The notes under the pieces: model-generated
The model's database searches: none
Told to the model about the DNA's origin: nothing
Seen by the model: the letters and a program-made list of their open reading frames with translations, nothing else
From: Planctomycetaceae bacterium
Lineage (GTDB): Bacteria > Planctomycetota > Planctomycetia > Planctomycetales > Planctomycetaceae
Direction: 5' to 3'
Assembly: GCA_027080405.1 (NCBI GenBank)
Contig: JALWSL010000652.1
Coordinates: 1-12,562 of the forward strand
Length of the DNA: 12,562 nt
Shown: positions 5,952 through 12,562 of the stretch, one piece after another
How the letters are laid out: every line of letters starts with the position of its first letter
How positions within the stretch are numbered: the first letter of the stretch is position 1
Position numbers and translations under genes: made by a program

Positions 5952-8642
5952 CTACTTCTTTTTTTCATGTTGCCAGACTGCGGGCAGGTTTTTCGAGGCC
6001 GGGCCATATGTTTGGGAAACGATAAAGCCGCTCGCCTGTGATATGTAAAAAATCCTTCCATTGGAAACGACTGCTCCCAGACATTCACGTGAATCGATGG
6101 CCGGTCCGGTTGAAACCAGTTTGCCGTTTCTGCTCAGGTCGATCATATCCATATTCGCTCCCAGGACATACGGTTCGGAAAGAGTGAACCGGCAACAGGC
6201 GTAATTGGTTTCAATGCCGCTGGTTACCTTGCCGGTGTCTCGGTCGAAAAGGTTTCCTTTTCCCCGCAGTGCGTTGGAAAAGATGAAGCGCTCGCCTACC
6301 GAGACAACATTCAAAGCGGAAGTGACCGCATCGGATTTCCAGATCAGTGAACCATCTTCCGCATCCAGACACCAGACAAATCGATCCTGTGTTTCCTCTT
6401 TGGCACGGTTGTTGCCGCCGATATAAAGACGACCATCCCGGGCACTGAGTGTGCATTTCGATGTCACATAATAATCGGTTGTGAGCCAGATGATTTTTCC
6501 CGTTTTGGGCTCCAGGCAGGCGGTCAAGCCGTTATATTTCGACGACAATCCCCGCCGCCTTTTCTTTTCGGTCGAGTAACCGAAGAACGATGAATAATAA
6601 AATTTGCCGTCGTACAGACAGATCCCGCAGTCGTTCCCACCTTGTCCATAGTTGGAAAAATTCTTCTCCCAAAGCAGTTTCCCCGTCTTCAAATCCCATA
6701 CCCAGATGCGCGGTTCGTGATCTTCCGGATAGAATGGATTATCGTTCGAATAGATCCAACTGGTTGTGAGTGGAGTGCCCGGCCTGGTCGGCTTGCGGCC
6801 AAAAGTAAATGACCCCTGTGCAGCGTATTTCCCTGAACCAGAGGCGTAAATCACGATGTTGTCCTGCACGACCGGTGGAAATTGGCGACTCCAACTCGGC
6901 GAACCGGTGAAGGGAGCTTCCCAGAGCAATTCCCCGGTCACTGCGTCGAGGCAGCGCATCATTGAACGGCTGATGACGGCTTGCGGAACGAGCAGTTTCC
7001 CGTCAAAGAATAACGGTGAGGTGAAAGAGAGATAGACATCGGGCCAATACCGTCGCCAAAGTAGACGACCGGTATCCTGTTCGAACGCCAGAATCTGCCC
7101 TTCTGCGGTGTGGACATAAAGCCGTCCGCCTCCACAGACGGGCAGGTGTTTGACCGTTCCCGCAAGCCGTCTCGCCCAGCGCATGCGCAGTGGAGGCTTC
7201 AGGTTCTGGTCGTTGGAATTCGTCCCGCTGAAGTTGCCATAGTTGGTGTACCAGTCGAATTTTTTATCTGCAAAGGGGCCGCTTAATGGCGAACGGATTG
7301 TCGTTAATCCCGGATTTTTCGTCGGTAATTCCGCTTTTCCGTCTTTTCCGAAAATATAGAGATAGCCATCTTCACAGCCGACATGAATTTTTCCATCTGC
7401 GACCGCCAGGGGGGCCGATATGGCAGAACCGAATGCGGTTTTCAATGTGACCACGCCGCTGCTCTCAGCACGATTTTTTACAACATCATTGAAAGGTACC
7501 ACATAGACATTACCATCCAGTGCCCCATACACGGCATGTCTACTGGTGATTACTGGCGGGCTGATGGCGGCGGCGGAATTGAGGGGGATCGTTTCGGCAG
7601 TCTCCGTCTTATGCAGGCAGAGGCCGACGCCCTGTTCGGGACGCACACGAAAAACCTGGCCGTTTCGAATGGCGACCGGTGCAAAACTCAACAGGCCATG
7701 CTTGTGAATTGATGTCTCACTGCCGGGAACAAAAGCGGTTTTCACCTGGTTTCCGTCGAGTCGCATGATTTCAACACGTCCCGCATTATCGCGGCGATGC
7801 CATTGCACGTAAACATGGCCTGCTGCGTCCGCACTTTGCCCCAAAGTGGCCGGGTATTCGGTGCCTGCAAATTTGGGAATCAATCCCAGAGAACGCAATC
7901 GGGGTCTCTCGCCAGCATCATCCAGAAAGACCGTTCGGCCGCCCGCGGGCATGACGACTGTTTTCCCGATCAGGCAGATGTCCCGCGAGCAGACAAAGTG
8001 ATCGCGCCAGGTGACTCGTTTTTTGCGAAAAGCAAGCCAGTCCTCCCCACTCCAACGGTCTCCCGTGAATCCGATCACTTCCTTCACAAAATCCCACGAC
8101 CAGATCATCTCCCCGGTTGGCGAGACTGCGTAAACCCGGGCACCCAGGGTCGCAAAGTAAACGCGATTGTTTCCGACAACCGGTGCAGAGAAAATCGGTT
8201 CCCTGCAATCAAGCATATTGACGAGGCGACCATTGTCGCAATTCAACACATAGTAGTATCCCGCAGTTGTTCCAAGATGCAGATACTTTCCGATGAGGGC
8301 AGGAGCGGCCACGTTGTTGCAATTACCCGGGCCTCCCTCGGTGGCAAACTTCCAGATGGTTTTTCCCGTTTCCACATCGATTGCAAAAACAACACCAGCT
8401 CCATCAATGACATAAACAACGCCATTCTTCACGACAGGGGAAGCGTAAATGCCATCGGTAAGAGGTATCGCCGCAATCAGTCCAAGTGATTCAGGCAACA
8501 CCTCTTCCGGCGCATTCCCGGATCGAACCGGGTTTCCCTGAAGTTGCAGCCAGTTCCCGTGTGCATAGACAGAGTTCAGTAGAATAGAACCCGGCAGATT
8601 GAAAAAGGCTACCGAAAGCAAAAGGCAGATCAGCTGTTTCAT
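5952..8642 (-). CDS. Exported PQQ-type beta-propeller repeat protein
   Basis: An 896-residue protein of unknown exact role, of the PQQ-like / YncE / BamB-type propeller superfamily. Residues 1-27 form a signal peptide (hydrophobic core LICLLLSVAFFNL, likely cleavage after VYA), so it acts outside the inner membrane. The rest is a series of propeller blades with the repeated pattern of a hydrophobic strand, then D-x-x-TG-x-x-x-W: DVETGKTIW (89-97), DAVTGELLW (566-574), DLKTGKLLW (650-658), EPKTGKIIW (711-719) and DAEDGSLIW (760-768). Two propellers are likely, about 60-435 and 490-880, joined by a loop near 440-480. No enzymatic domain, haem CXXCH site or transmembrane anchor is seen. About 18 cysteines include C672/C675 and C816-C817. 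Such propellers scaffold protein complexes or, in quinoprotein dehydrogenases, bind PQQ; which applies cannot be told. It converges with the kinase gene (113 bp between stops). The ribosome site is weak. Confidence 0.9.
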   Translation of the reverse strand: MKQLICLLLSVAFFNLPGSILLNSVYAHGNWLQLQGNPVRSGNAPEEVLPESLGLIAAIPLTDGIYASPVVKNGVVYVIDGAGVVFAIDVETGKTIWKFATEGGPGNCNNVAAPALIGKYLHLGTTAGYYYVLNCDNGRLVNMLDCREPIFSAPVVGNNRVYFATLGARVYAVSPTGEMIWSWDFVKEVIGFTGDRWSGEDWLAFRKKRVTWRDHFVCSRDICLIGKTVVMPAGGRTVFLDDAGERPRLRSLGLIPKFAGTEYPATLGQSADAAGHVYVQWHRRDNAGRVEIMRLDGNQVKTAFVPGSETSIHKHGLLSFAPVAIRNGQVFRVRPEQGVGLCLHKTETAETIPLNSAAAISPPVITSRHAVYGALDGNVYVVPFNDVVKNRAESSGVVTLKTAFGSAISAPLAVADGKIHVGCEDGYLYIFGKDGKAELPTKNPGLTTIRSPLSGPFADKKFDWYTNYGNFSGTNSNDQNLKPPLRMRWARRLAGTVKHLPVCGGGRLYVHTAEGQILAFEQDTGRLLWRRYWPDVYLSFTSPLFFDGKLLVPQAVISRSMMRCLDAVTGELLWEAPFTGSPSWSRQFPPVVQDNIVIYASGSGKYAAQGSFTFGRKPTRPGTPLTTSWIYSNDNPFYPEDHEPRIWVWDLKTGKLLWEKNFSNYGQGGNDCGICLYDGKFYYSSFFGYSTEKKRRRGLSSKYNGLTACLEPKTGKIIWLTTDYYVTSKCTLSARDGRLYIGGNNRAKEETQDRFVWCLDAEDGSLIWKSDAVTSALNVVSVGERFIFSNALRGKGNLFDRDTGKVTSGIETNYACCRFTLSEPYVLGANMDMIDLSRNGKLVSTGPAIDSRECLGAVVSNGRIFYISQASGFIVSQTYGPASKNLPAVWQHEKKK

Positions 8643-9231
8643 GGTAAAACTCGATGTAAACAGGATGACATGTCAACAGATCAAAGGTCAAAGGTGGCAC
8701 CGAGTTTATCACCTCGGCGATAATCACGTTGGCACCGTTCACCTTGAGACTGCCCACCGCCCCGGAACCGGTCTCGCAGGGTCGGTTTCGTATTATTGCT
8801 CGGCCACCAAATGGGCGACCCGGATAAACTCTGAGAACATGAGCAAGCCTTCGGATTAGCGTATCCAGTTTATCGAAAGTGGACAACTCAACGGCTCGAT
8901 TTTGCCCGAACCAGGGGGACTCCCACAGTTTGCGGCGCGGGCACGGTTGTGCGCCGATCAACAGCCAGATAACCGGTACAATCGGCATCATTCTGATGTT
9001 CCATTCTGAAAGCGGTTATCCAGATGGCTGTTTTACAAAAATGAGCAAGCCATTCGCAAACTTTCGCTCTTGCCAATGCGGATCGTCAATGAGTCGGAAA
9101 AAATATCCGGAAATCGCATGGTCGATCTTTGATGTTTTTCGGCACTCACGCTAACCTGATACCGGCAGCGGGAGTTTTCCCGGGTATTTCTTCCTTCGAC
9201 AAGGCCGCCGTTTGAGTTACGGAATAAATCA
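8643..9231. other. 589-bp intergenic gap with inverted repeats and no convincing gene
   Basis: The gap lies between the divergent propeller and reductase genes. Reading frames of 60-166 codons occur on both strands but lack family resemblance or good ribosome sites. Near the propeller gene are the 10-bp palindrome TGACATGTCA (8666-8675) and a tandem TCAAAGG pair (8681-8694). Farther right are GATAAACT...AGTTTATC (8823-8830 with 8868-8875), and a long imperfect stem ACAGCCA-GATAACCG (8961-8975) with CGGTTATC-caga-TGGCTGT (9013-9031), followed by TTT. An 11-bp direct repeat ATGAGCAAGCC occurs at 8839 and 9041. It may hold two divergent promoters or a small RNA. Confidence 0.5.
8961..9034 (+). 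other. Long imperfect stem-loop followed by a T-run
   Basis: ACAGCCAGATAACCG (8961-8975) pairs with CGGTTATC plus TGGCTGT (9013-9031), 15 base pairs in all, interrupted by a four-base bulge (CAGA, 9021-9024) and enclosing 37 bases. TTTT (9031-9034) overlaps the end of the stem. It could be the 3' end of a small plus-strand transcript or a regulatory structure upstream of the reductase gene. No transcript is known. Confidence 0.35.
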
Positions 9232-10170
9232 GTGGATATTTCTGAGCTACGCACCAGGCATTACAACGCGACAATTATCTATTTCGAACTCGTGCACGAA
9301 CATTTGATGAAAATTCGTGTCAAACCGGATGGAGATCGTCTCGATTACGAACCCGGACAGTACACGATCCTTGCACTGGGAGGCTGGGAGAATCGTTACG
9401 ATGGCCCGGGAACAATCGCCGACGAAAAAATCCGGGGGAAGCTGATCAAGCGGGCCTATTCAGTTGCCTGTACGTTGATCGACGAGAACGGACAACTGGT
9501 TAGTTGCCGGGACTGCGATTATCTCGAATTCTATATCACTCTTGTCGTCCGCAGCGATGAGGAACTCCCTAAACGTCCCCCGTTGACGCCAAGGCTGTTT
9601 GCGTTACGGGAGGGAGATCGCATTCATCTGTCCCGCCATGTCGTAGGCCATTACACGCTGGAGCCTGTTGGGCCGCAAGATGACGTTGTTCTTGCAGGCA
9701 CCGGAACCGGGGAAGCACCGCACAATGCGATGGCTGCGGAGCTGCTCAAACGGGGGCATCGGGGGAAGATCGCTTCAATGACCTGCGTTCGTTATCGGGG
9801 TGACGCCGCCTATTTGAAGGAACAGTCCCGGCTCGAAGAAATGTTTCCGAATTACCGGTATCGTCTTTACACCACGCGGGAACCTGAAAATCTGGATGCT
9901 TCCCATTCGAACTACGTGGGCAAGCGATATTTGCAGGATATCATACGTCCCGAAAATTTCGAACGGGAATTCGGCTGGTCAATCAACCCGGCATCCACCC
10001 ATGTCTTTTTGTGTGGCAATCCTGAAATGATCGGGATTCCCGTCCGGAAAAAGGATGGAACTCACGAATTCCCACAGCCGAAGGGAATGATCGAAATTCT
10101 TACAGAACAGGGAATGACTCTGGCACAGGGGCACGAACCGGGAAATATCCATTTTGAAAAATATTGGTAA
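9232..10170 (+). CDS. Ferredoxin-NADP reductase, Fpr-like FAD enzyme
   Basis: A cytoplasmic FAD flavoprotein that passes electrons between NADP(H) and ferredoxin or flavodoxin. It has 312 residues, about 60 longer than E. coli Fpr. The FAD domain has PGQY (41-44), the FAD-binding RAYS (74-77) and LEFYITLVV (98-106). The NADP domain has GTGTGEAPHNAM (156-167), RYRGDAAYL (187-195) and CGNPEMIG (261-268). It ends in EKYW, and the terminal Trp is where Fpr enzymes stack an aromatic residue on the flavin. The extra length is an insert between PGQY and RAYS (about 50-72) and another after CGNPEMIG (269-285). The start is a GTG at 9232; GGA lies eight bases upstream, a weak site, and no better start exists before the homology begins. 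Likely a single-gene unit. Cys92 and Cys95 (CRDC) form a close pair of unknown use. Confidence 0.9.
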   Translation: MDISELRTRHYNATIIYFELVHEHLMKIRVKPDGDRLDYEPGQYTILALGGWENRYDGPGTIADEKIRGKLIKRAYSVACTLIDENGQLVSCRDCDYLEFYITLVVRSDEELPKRPPLTPRLFALREGDRIHLSRHVVGHYTLEPVGPQDDVVLAGTGTGEAPHNAMAAELLKRGHRGKIASMTCVRYRGDAAYLKEQSRLEEMFPNYRYRLYTTREPENLDASHSNYVGKRYLQDIIRPENFEREFGWSINPASTHVFLCGNPEMIGIPVRKKDGTHEFPQPKGMIEILTEQGMTLAQGHEPGNIHFEKYW

Positions 10171-10240
10171 CAATTGCTCCCTTGTCACGGTACGCTGGGC
10201 TTGAAGCGGTTGGCTCGATTTTCAGCAGTGGGGCAAGCAA

Positions 10241-10263
10241 CTGTAACAGGCTGTAACGTAGCA
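10241..10263 (+). promoter_or_regulatory. Directly repeated CTGTAAC motif upstream of the inositol-phosphate synthase gene
   Basis: CTGTAAC occurs at 10241-10247 and again at 10251-10257, exactly 10 bp apart, so both copies face the same side of the helix. The first is part of CTGTAACAG, also present in the pheA operator candidate. The second is part of TGTAACGTAGCA, matching 11 of 12 bases at 4715-4726 upstream of the kinase gene. Possible regulator binding site; regulator unknown. Confidence 0.3.
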
Positions 10264-10362
10264 GATTGGCGTTTCTGCAGCTCTTGTGCTGCGGCGGTGG
10301 TTGGCGATGAAATCAGGGCAGATCCTGTAATGGGTTGACAGAGAAAATTGAAACAGAACCTC

Positions 10363-11574
10363 ATGAGTGACAGAAAAATTGGAATCTGGTTTATTGGTGC
10401 CTGGGGAGGTGTGGCGACCACCTCAGCCGTTGGGCTGGCTGCGCTCCAGCAGGGAATTGCTCCACCGACCGGTCTTGTGAGCGAATTACCACTTTTTCAG
10501 GACGTTCCTTTGGCCGATTGGAACAGCTTTGTTATCGGCGGGCATGAAGTAAGAGAGATCGGCTTTCAAAACGCGGCTCGGGAACTGGCCGAAAAATCGA
10601 ACCTCTTTTCCGTCGAATTGCTGAATTCCGTTTCGTCGAAACTGGATGAATTTGACGCCAATATCAAGCAGGGAACCTTGATCAATGTAGGTTCGATGAT
10701 CAAAAAAATTTCGTGCGAACAGGCGAAGAAGCAACAGGGGGAATCACCAGCTGAGGCCCTGAAAAGAATACAGACCGACATCGAACAGTTTCGCTCCCGA
10801 TATCAGCTTGATCAGGTGATTGTTGTCAATCTCGCTTCCACAGAACCGACCATGCATCTTGACGAGGTGCCAGATTCCTGGGCGGAATTGAACGATCTTC
10901 TTCATTCCAGTCAGTCATCACCCATACCAGCCAGTTCCCTGTACGCGATTGCCGCCTTTGAAGCAAACTGCGCCTTTGTCAATTTTACGCCTTCAGTCGC
11001 CTCAAATTTACCAGCCCTGATTGAGCTGGCAGAATCGAAAACGAGAGTCCATTGTGGACGGGACGGAAAAACAGGGGAGACGCTTTTGAAGAGTGTTCTT
11101 GCTCCGATGTTTGCCGCCCGCAATCTGCATGTCCTCAGTTGGGTGGGGCACAATATCTTCGGGAACATGGATGGCATTGTGTTGAACGATCCTGAAAATA
11201 AAGCCACGAAGGTTCACTCCAAAGCGCACCTGCTATCGGAGATTCTCGGCTACGATCTCCAGTCGCTCGTCTCCATCGAATACATTGAATCTTTGGGAGA
11301 CTGGAAAACGGCTTGGGATCATATCCACTTTGAGGGTTTTCTGAACACAAAAATGACCCTGCAACTGACCTGGCAAGGTTGTGACTCCATTTTGGCAGCC
11401 CCGCTTGTGCTGGATTTGATCCGCCTGTGTGAGCTGGAGCAACATCGGGGTGGTAGCGGCATTCAGGAACAGTTCGCCTGCTTCTTCAAAAGTCCGATGG
11501 GAACAGCGCCGCCGGAATTCGCCTTGCAGTATGAAATGCTGAAAAAATGGGTTGAACAGGTGAAAACCGGCTGA
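10363..11574 (+). CDS. ino1: Inositol-3-phosphate synthase (myo-inositol-1-phosphate synthase)
   Basis: Converts D-glucose 6-phosphate to 1D-myo-inositol 3-phosphate through an NAD-bound oxidation, aldol cyclisation and reduction, the committed step of inositol synthesis. The product may serve phosphatidylinositol or an osmolyte, which the window does not show. With the chosen ATG it has 403 residues, typical of prokaryotic forms and shorter than the yeast enzyme. The Rossmann loop is GAWGGVATT (12-20); family signatures are GRDGKTGET (232-240), the nucleotide/catalytic loop NIFGNMDG (264-271), and the catalytic-domain segment HFEGFLNTKMTLQ (322-334). ATG 10363 is preferred because the core homology (KIGIWFIGAWGG) starts five residues later; the in-frame TTG at 10348 would add five residues (MKQNL). 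Neither has a strong ribosome site. It lies 192 bp after the reductase gene on the same strand. Confidence 0.95.
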   Translation: MSDRKIGIWFIGAWGGVATTSAVGLAALQQGIAPPTGLVSELPLFQDVPLADWNSFVIGGHEVREIGFQNAARELAEKSNLFSVELLNSVSSKLDEFDANIKQGTLINVGSMIKKISCEQAKKQQGESPAEALKRIQTDIEQFRSRYQLDQVIVVNLASTEPTMHLDEVPDSWAELNDLLHSSQSSPIPASSLYAIAAFEANCAFVNFTPSVASNLPALIELAESKTRVHCGRDGKTGETLLKSVLAPMFAARNLHVLSWVGHNIFGNMDGIVLNDPENKATKVHSKAHLLSEILGYDLQSLVSIEYIESLGDWKTAWDHIHFEGFLNTKMTLQLTWQGCDSILAAPLVLDLIRLCELEQHRGGSGIQEQFACFFKSPMGTAPPEFALQYEMLKKWVEQVKTG

Positions 11575-11711
11575 CCGTCCCGTCTCTCCAACCGGTCTGG
11601 CTTTGGGTGGACGGACAAACCGCGCGGGTTGCAATGATTCCGCCTGGTCTGCTCGAACTGGCCAGACTGCTCAGGCTGGTCTGTGCAGCCGTTTCGTCAT
11701 ACAATGCCCCG

Positions 11712-12562
11712 GTGAAGCGACAACAGAATCTATTTCAGGACGCCGCCGATTTGAAATGGAGCGAGGCCGATCTGCGTGATCGTCTTGTGGCCGAGGTGGT
11801 TTTTAACCGTCCAATGGAAACGGGCTATTTTTACCTGGTGCCCGATCCGTTGCGTGAGTTGCTGCGCCCCGGGCAGCGGGTGAAAGCGCCTCTCGGCCGG
11901 GGCAACAGAATGGAAGCCGGTTTTTGCATCAGTCTGCATAATGGCATTCCGCCTGAGGTCTCCGGAAAACGGAAGCTGAAAGAAATCGTCGAAATTCTGG
12001 ATCGCGAACCGCTGGTGAATCGGAAGATGCTCGATCTGACCCGCTGGATCGCCGACTATTATCTGTGCAGTTGGGGGCAAGTGCTGCACGGCGTGATTCC
12101 GGCTGCAGTGAAAAAAAATGCGGGGACACGGGAGTTCCGCCTGTTTCGATTGGCAGATGGTATTCTGGATCGCATCGATAACTGGCAATTGCCCGCCAAA
12201 CAGCGCGCTGTCGTTGAAGTATTGAAAGCCGCCCGGGAACCGATGCTGATCGATGCTCTCACCGCGGCGGCGAAGTGCGGAACATCGCCGGTCAACACGC
12301 TCCGGAAGAAAGGAATTGTTGAAGCGATTCGCGAAACCCGACTGACTTTTTCGCCCGAAGAAAAAGTTGTCGAGCGGGAAAAATCGCTCACGCTCAGTTC
12401 AGATCAACAGCGGGCACTTGATGCCATCATCAGTGCTGCCGACAGAAAACCATCTTCCCATGAAACATTGTTGTTGCATGGCGTGACTGGTTCCGGGAAA
12501 ACGGAAGTTTATATCCAGGCGATCCGTCACATTGTCGATCGGGAACAGCAGGCCATTCTGCT
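11712..12562 (+). CDS. priA: Primosomal protein N' (replication restart helicase PriA), N-terminal part (cut by window edge)
   Basis: A superfamily-2 3'-5' DNA helicase that recognises stalled forks and loads the replisome again. The visible 283 residues comprise the 3'-binding domain (VAEVVFNRPMETGYFYLVPDPLREL from residue 26), a winged-helix region (about 150-215: DNWQLPAKQRAVVEVLKAA and the following segment), and the start of the helicase domain with LTLSSDQQRAL and Walker A GVTGSGKT at 257-264. Everything downstream, including the DEAH box and zinc-binding cysteines, is outside the window. The reading frame is open from 11556, so the start is uncertain. GTG 11712 is chosen because KRQQNLF followed by an acidic stretch resembles the usual start of these proteins, but ATG 11634 (26 residues more) and GTG 11607 are possible. 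None has a clear ribosome site. It follows ino1 by 137 bp on the same strand and could be co-transcribed. Confidence 0.93.
   Translation, partial: MKRQQNLFQDAADLKWSEADLRDRLVAEVVFNRPMETGYFYLVPDPLRELLRPGQRVKAPLGRGNRMEAGFCISLHNGIPPEVSGKRKLKEIVEILDREPLVNRKMLDLTRWIADYYLCSWGQVLHGVIPAAVKKNAGTREFRLFRLADGILDRIDNWQLPAKQRAVVEVLKAAREPMLIDALTAAAKCGTSPVNTLRKKGIVEAIRETRLTFSPEEKVVEREKSLTLSSDQQRALDAIISAADRKPSSHETLLLHGVTGSGKTEVYIQAIRHIVDREQQAIL

Noticed and set aside
8491..8991. 166-codon minus-strand reading frame overlapping the start of the propeller gene and the gap
   Set aside because: It overlaps the signal-peptide region of a well-supported gene in another frame, has no recognisable domain and no good ribosome site.
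8879..9154. 91-codon plus-strand reading frame in the gap before the reductase gene
   Set aside because: No ribosome site, no recognisable family, and inverted repeats run through it. A small protein cannot be fully excluded but the sequence gives no support.
11575..11711. Possible terminator or separate promoter between ino1 and priA
   Set aside because: Only short GC-rich partial repeats; no stem with a T-run and no paired -35/-10 hexamers. Part of this stretch may be coding if priA starts at 11634.

Overview
The window looks like ordinary chromosome from a Gram-negative bacterium, most plausibly a planctomycete (Planctomycetota). The lineage is inferred from the gene mix: a large secreted PQQ-type beta-propeller protein, an inositol-3-phosphate synthase, a P-protein with a lysine/alanine-rich tail, an Fpr-like reductase, and weak or absent Shine-Dalgarno sequences at several genes. 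No 16S or marker phylogeny is possible here. I see no mobile element, CRISPR array, tRNA, rRNA or attachment site.

Layout. The left edge carries the N-terminal 259 codons of clpB on the minus strand (777 to 1, cut by the window). Upstream of it on the same strand is a complete dnaK (2921-1005), followed directly by an intrinsic terminator. The two chaperone genes therefore lie in tandem but look like separate transcription units. DnaK and ClpB cooperate in disaggregating and refolding proteins. A 493-bp intergenic region rich in inverted repeats separates dnaK from the divergent plus-strand gene pheA (chorismate mutase/prephenate dehydratase, phenylalanine synthesis). Downstream of pheA is a PfkB-family sugar/nucleoside kinase, most like bacterial adenosine kinases. 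A convergent minus-strand gene (8642-5952) encodes an 896-residue exported beta-propeller protein.

A 589-bp gap without a convincing gene (8643-9231) follows. The right part is plus strand: an Fpr-type ferredoxin-NADP reductase (9232-10170), inositol-3-phosphate synthase (10363-11574), and the N-terminal part of priA, the primosomal replication-restart helicase, which runs off the right edge.

The genes are mostly housekeeping and mostly monocistronic, and do not form one pathway. I found no clear new multi-gene system. The points worth a second look are the basic tail on PheA and its altered chorismate mutase and Phe-binding motifs, a palindrome between the -35 and -10 of the predicted pheA promoter, a TGTAAC-containing motif shared by three plus-strand leaders, and the structured noncoding gaps beside dnaK and beside the reductase gene.
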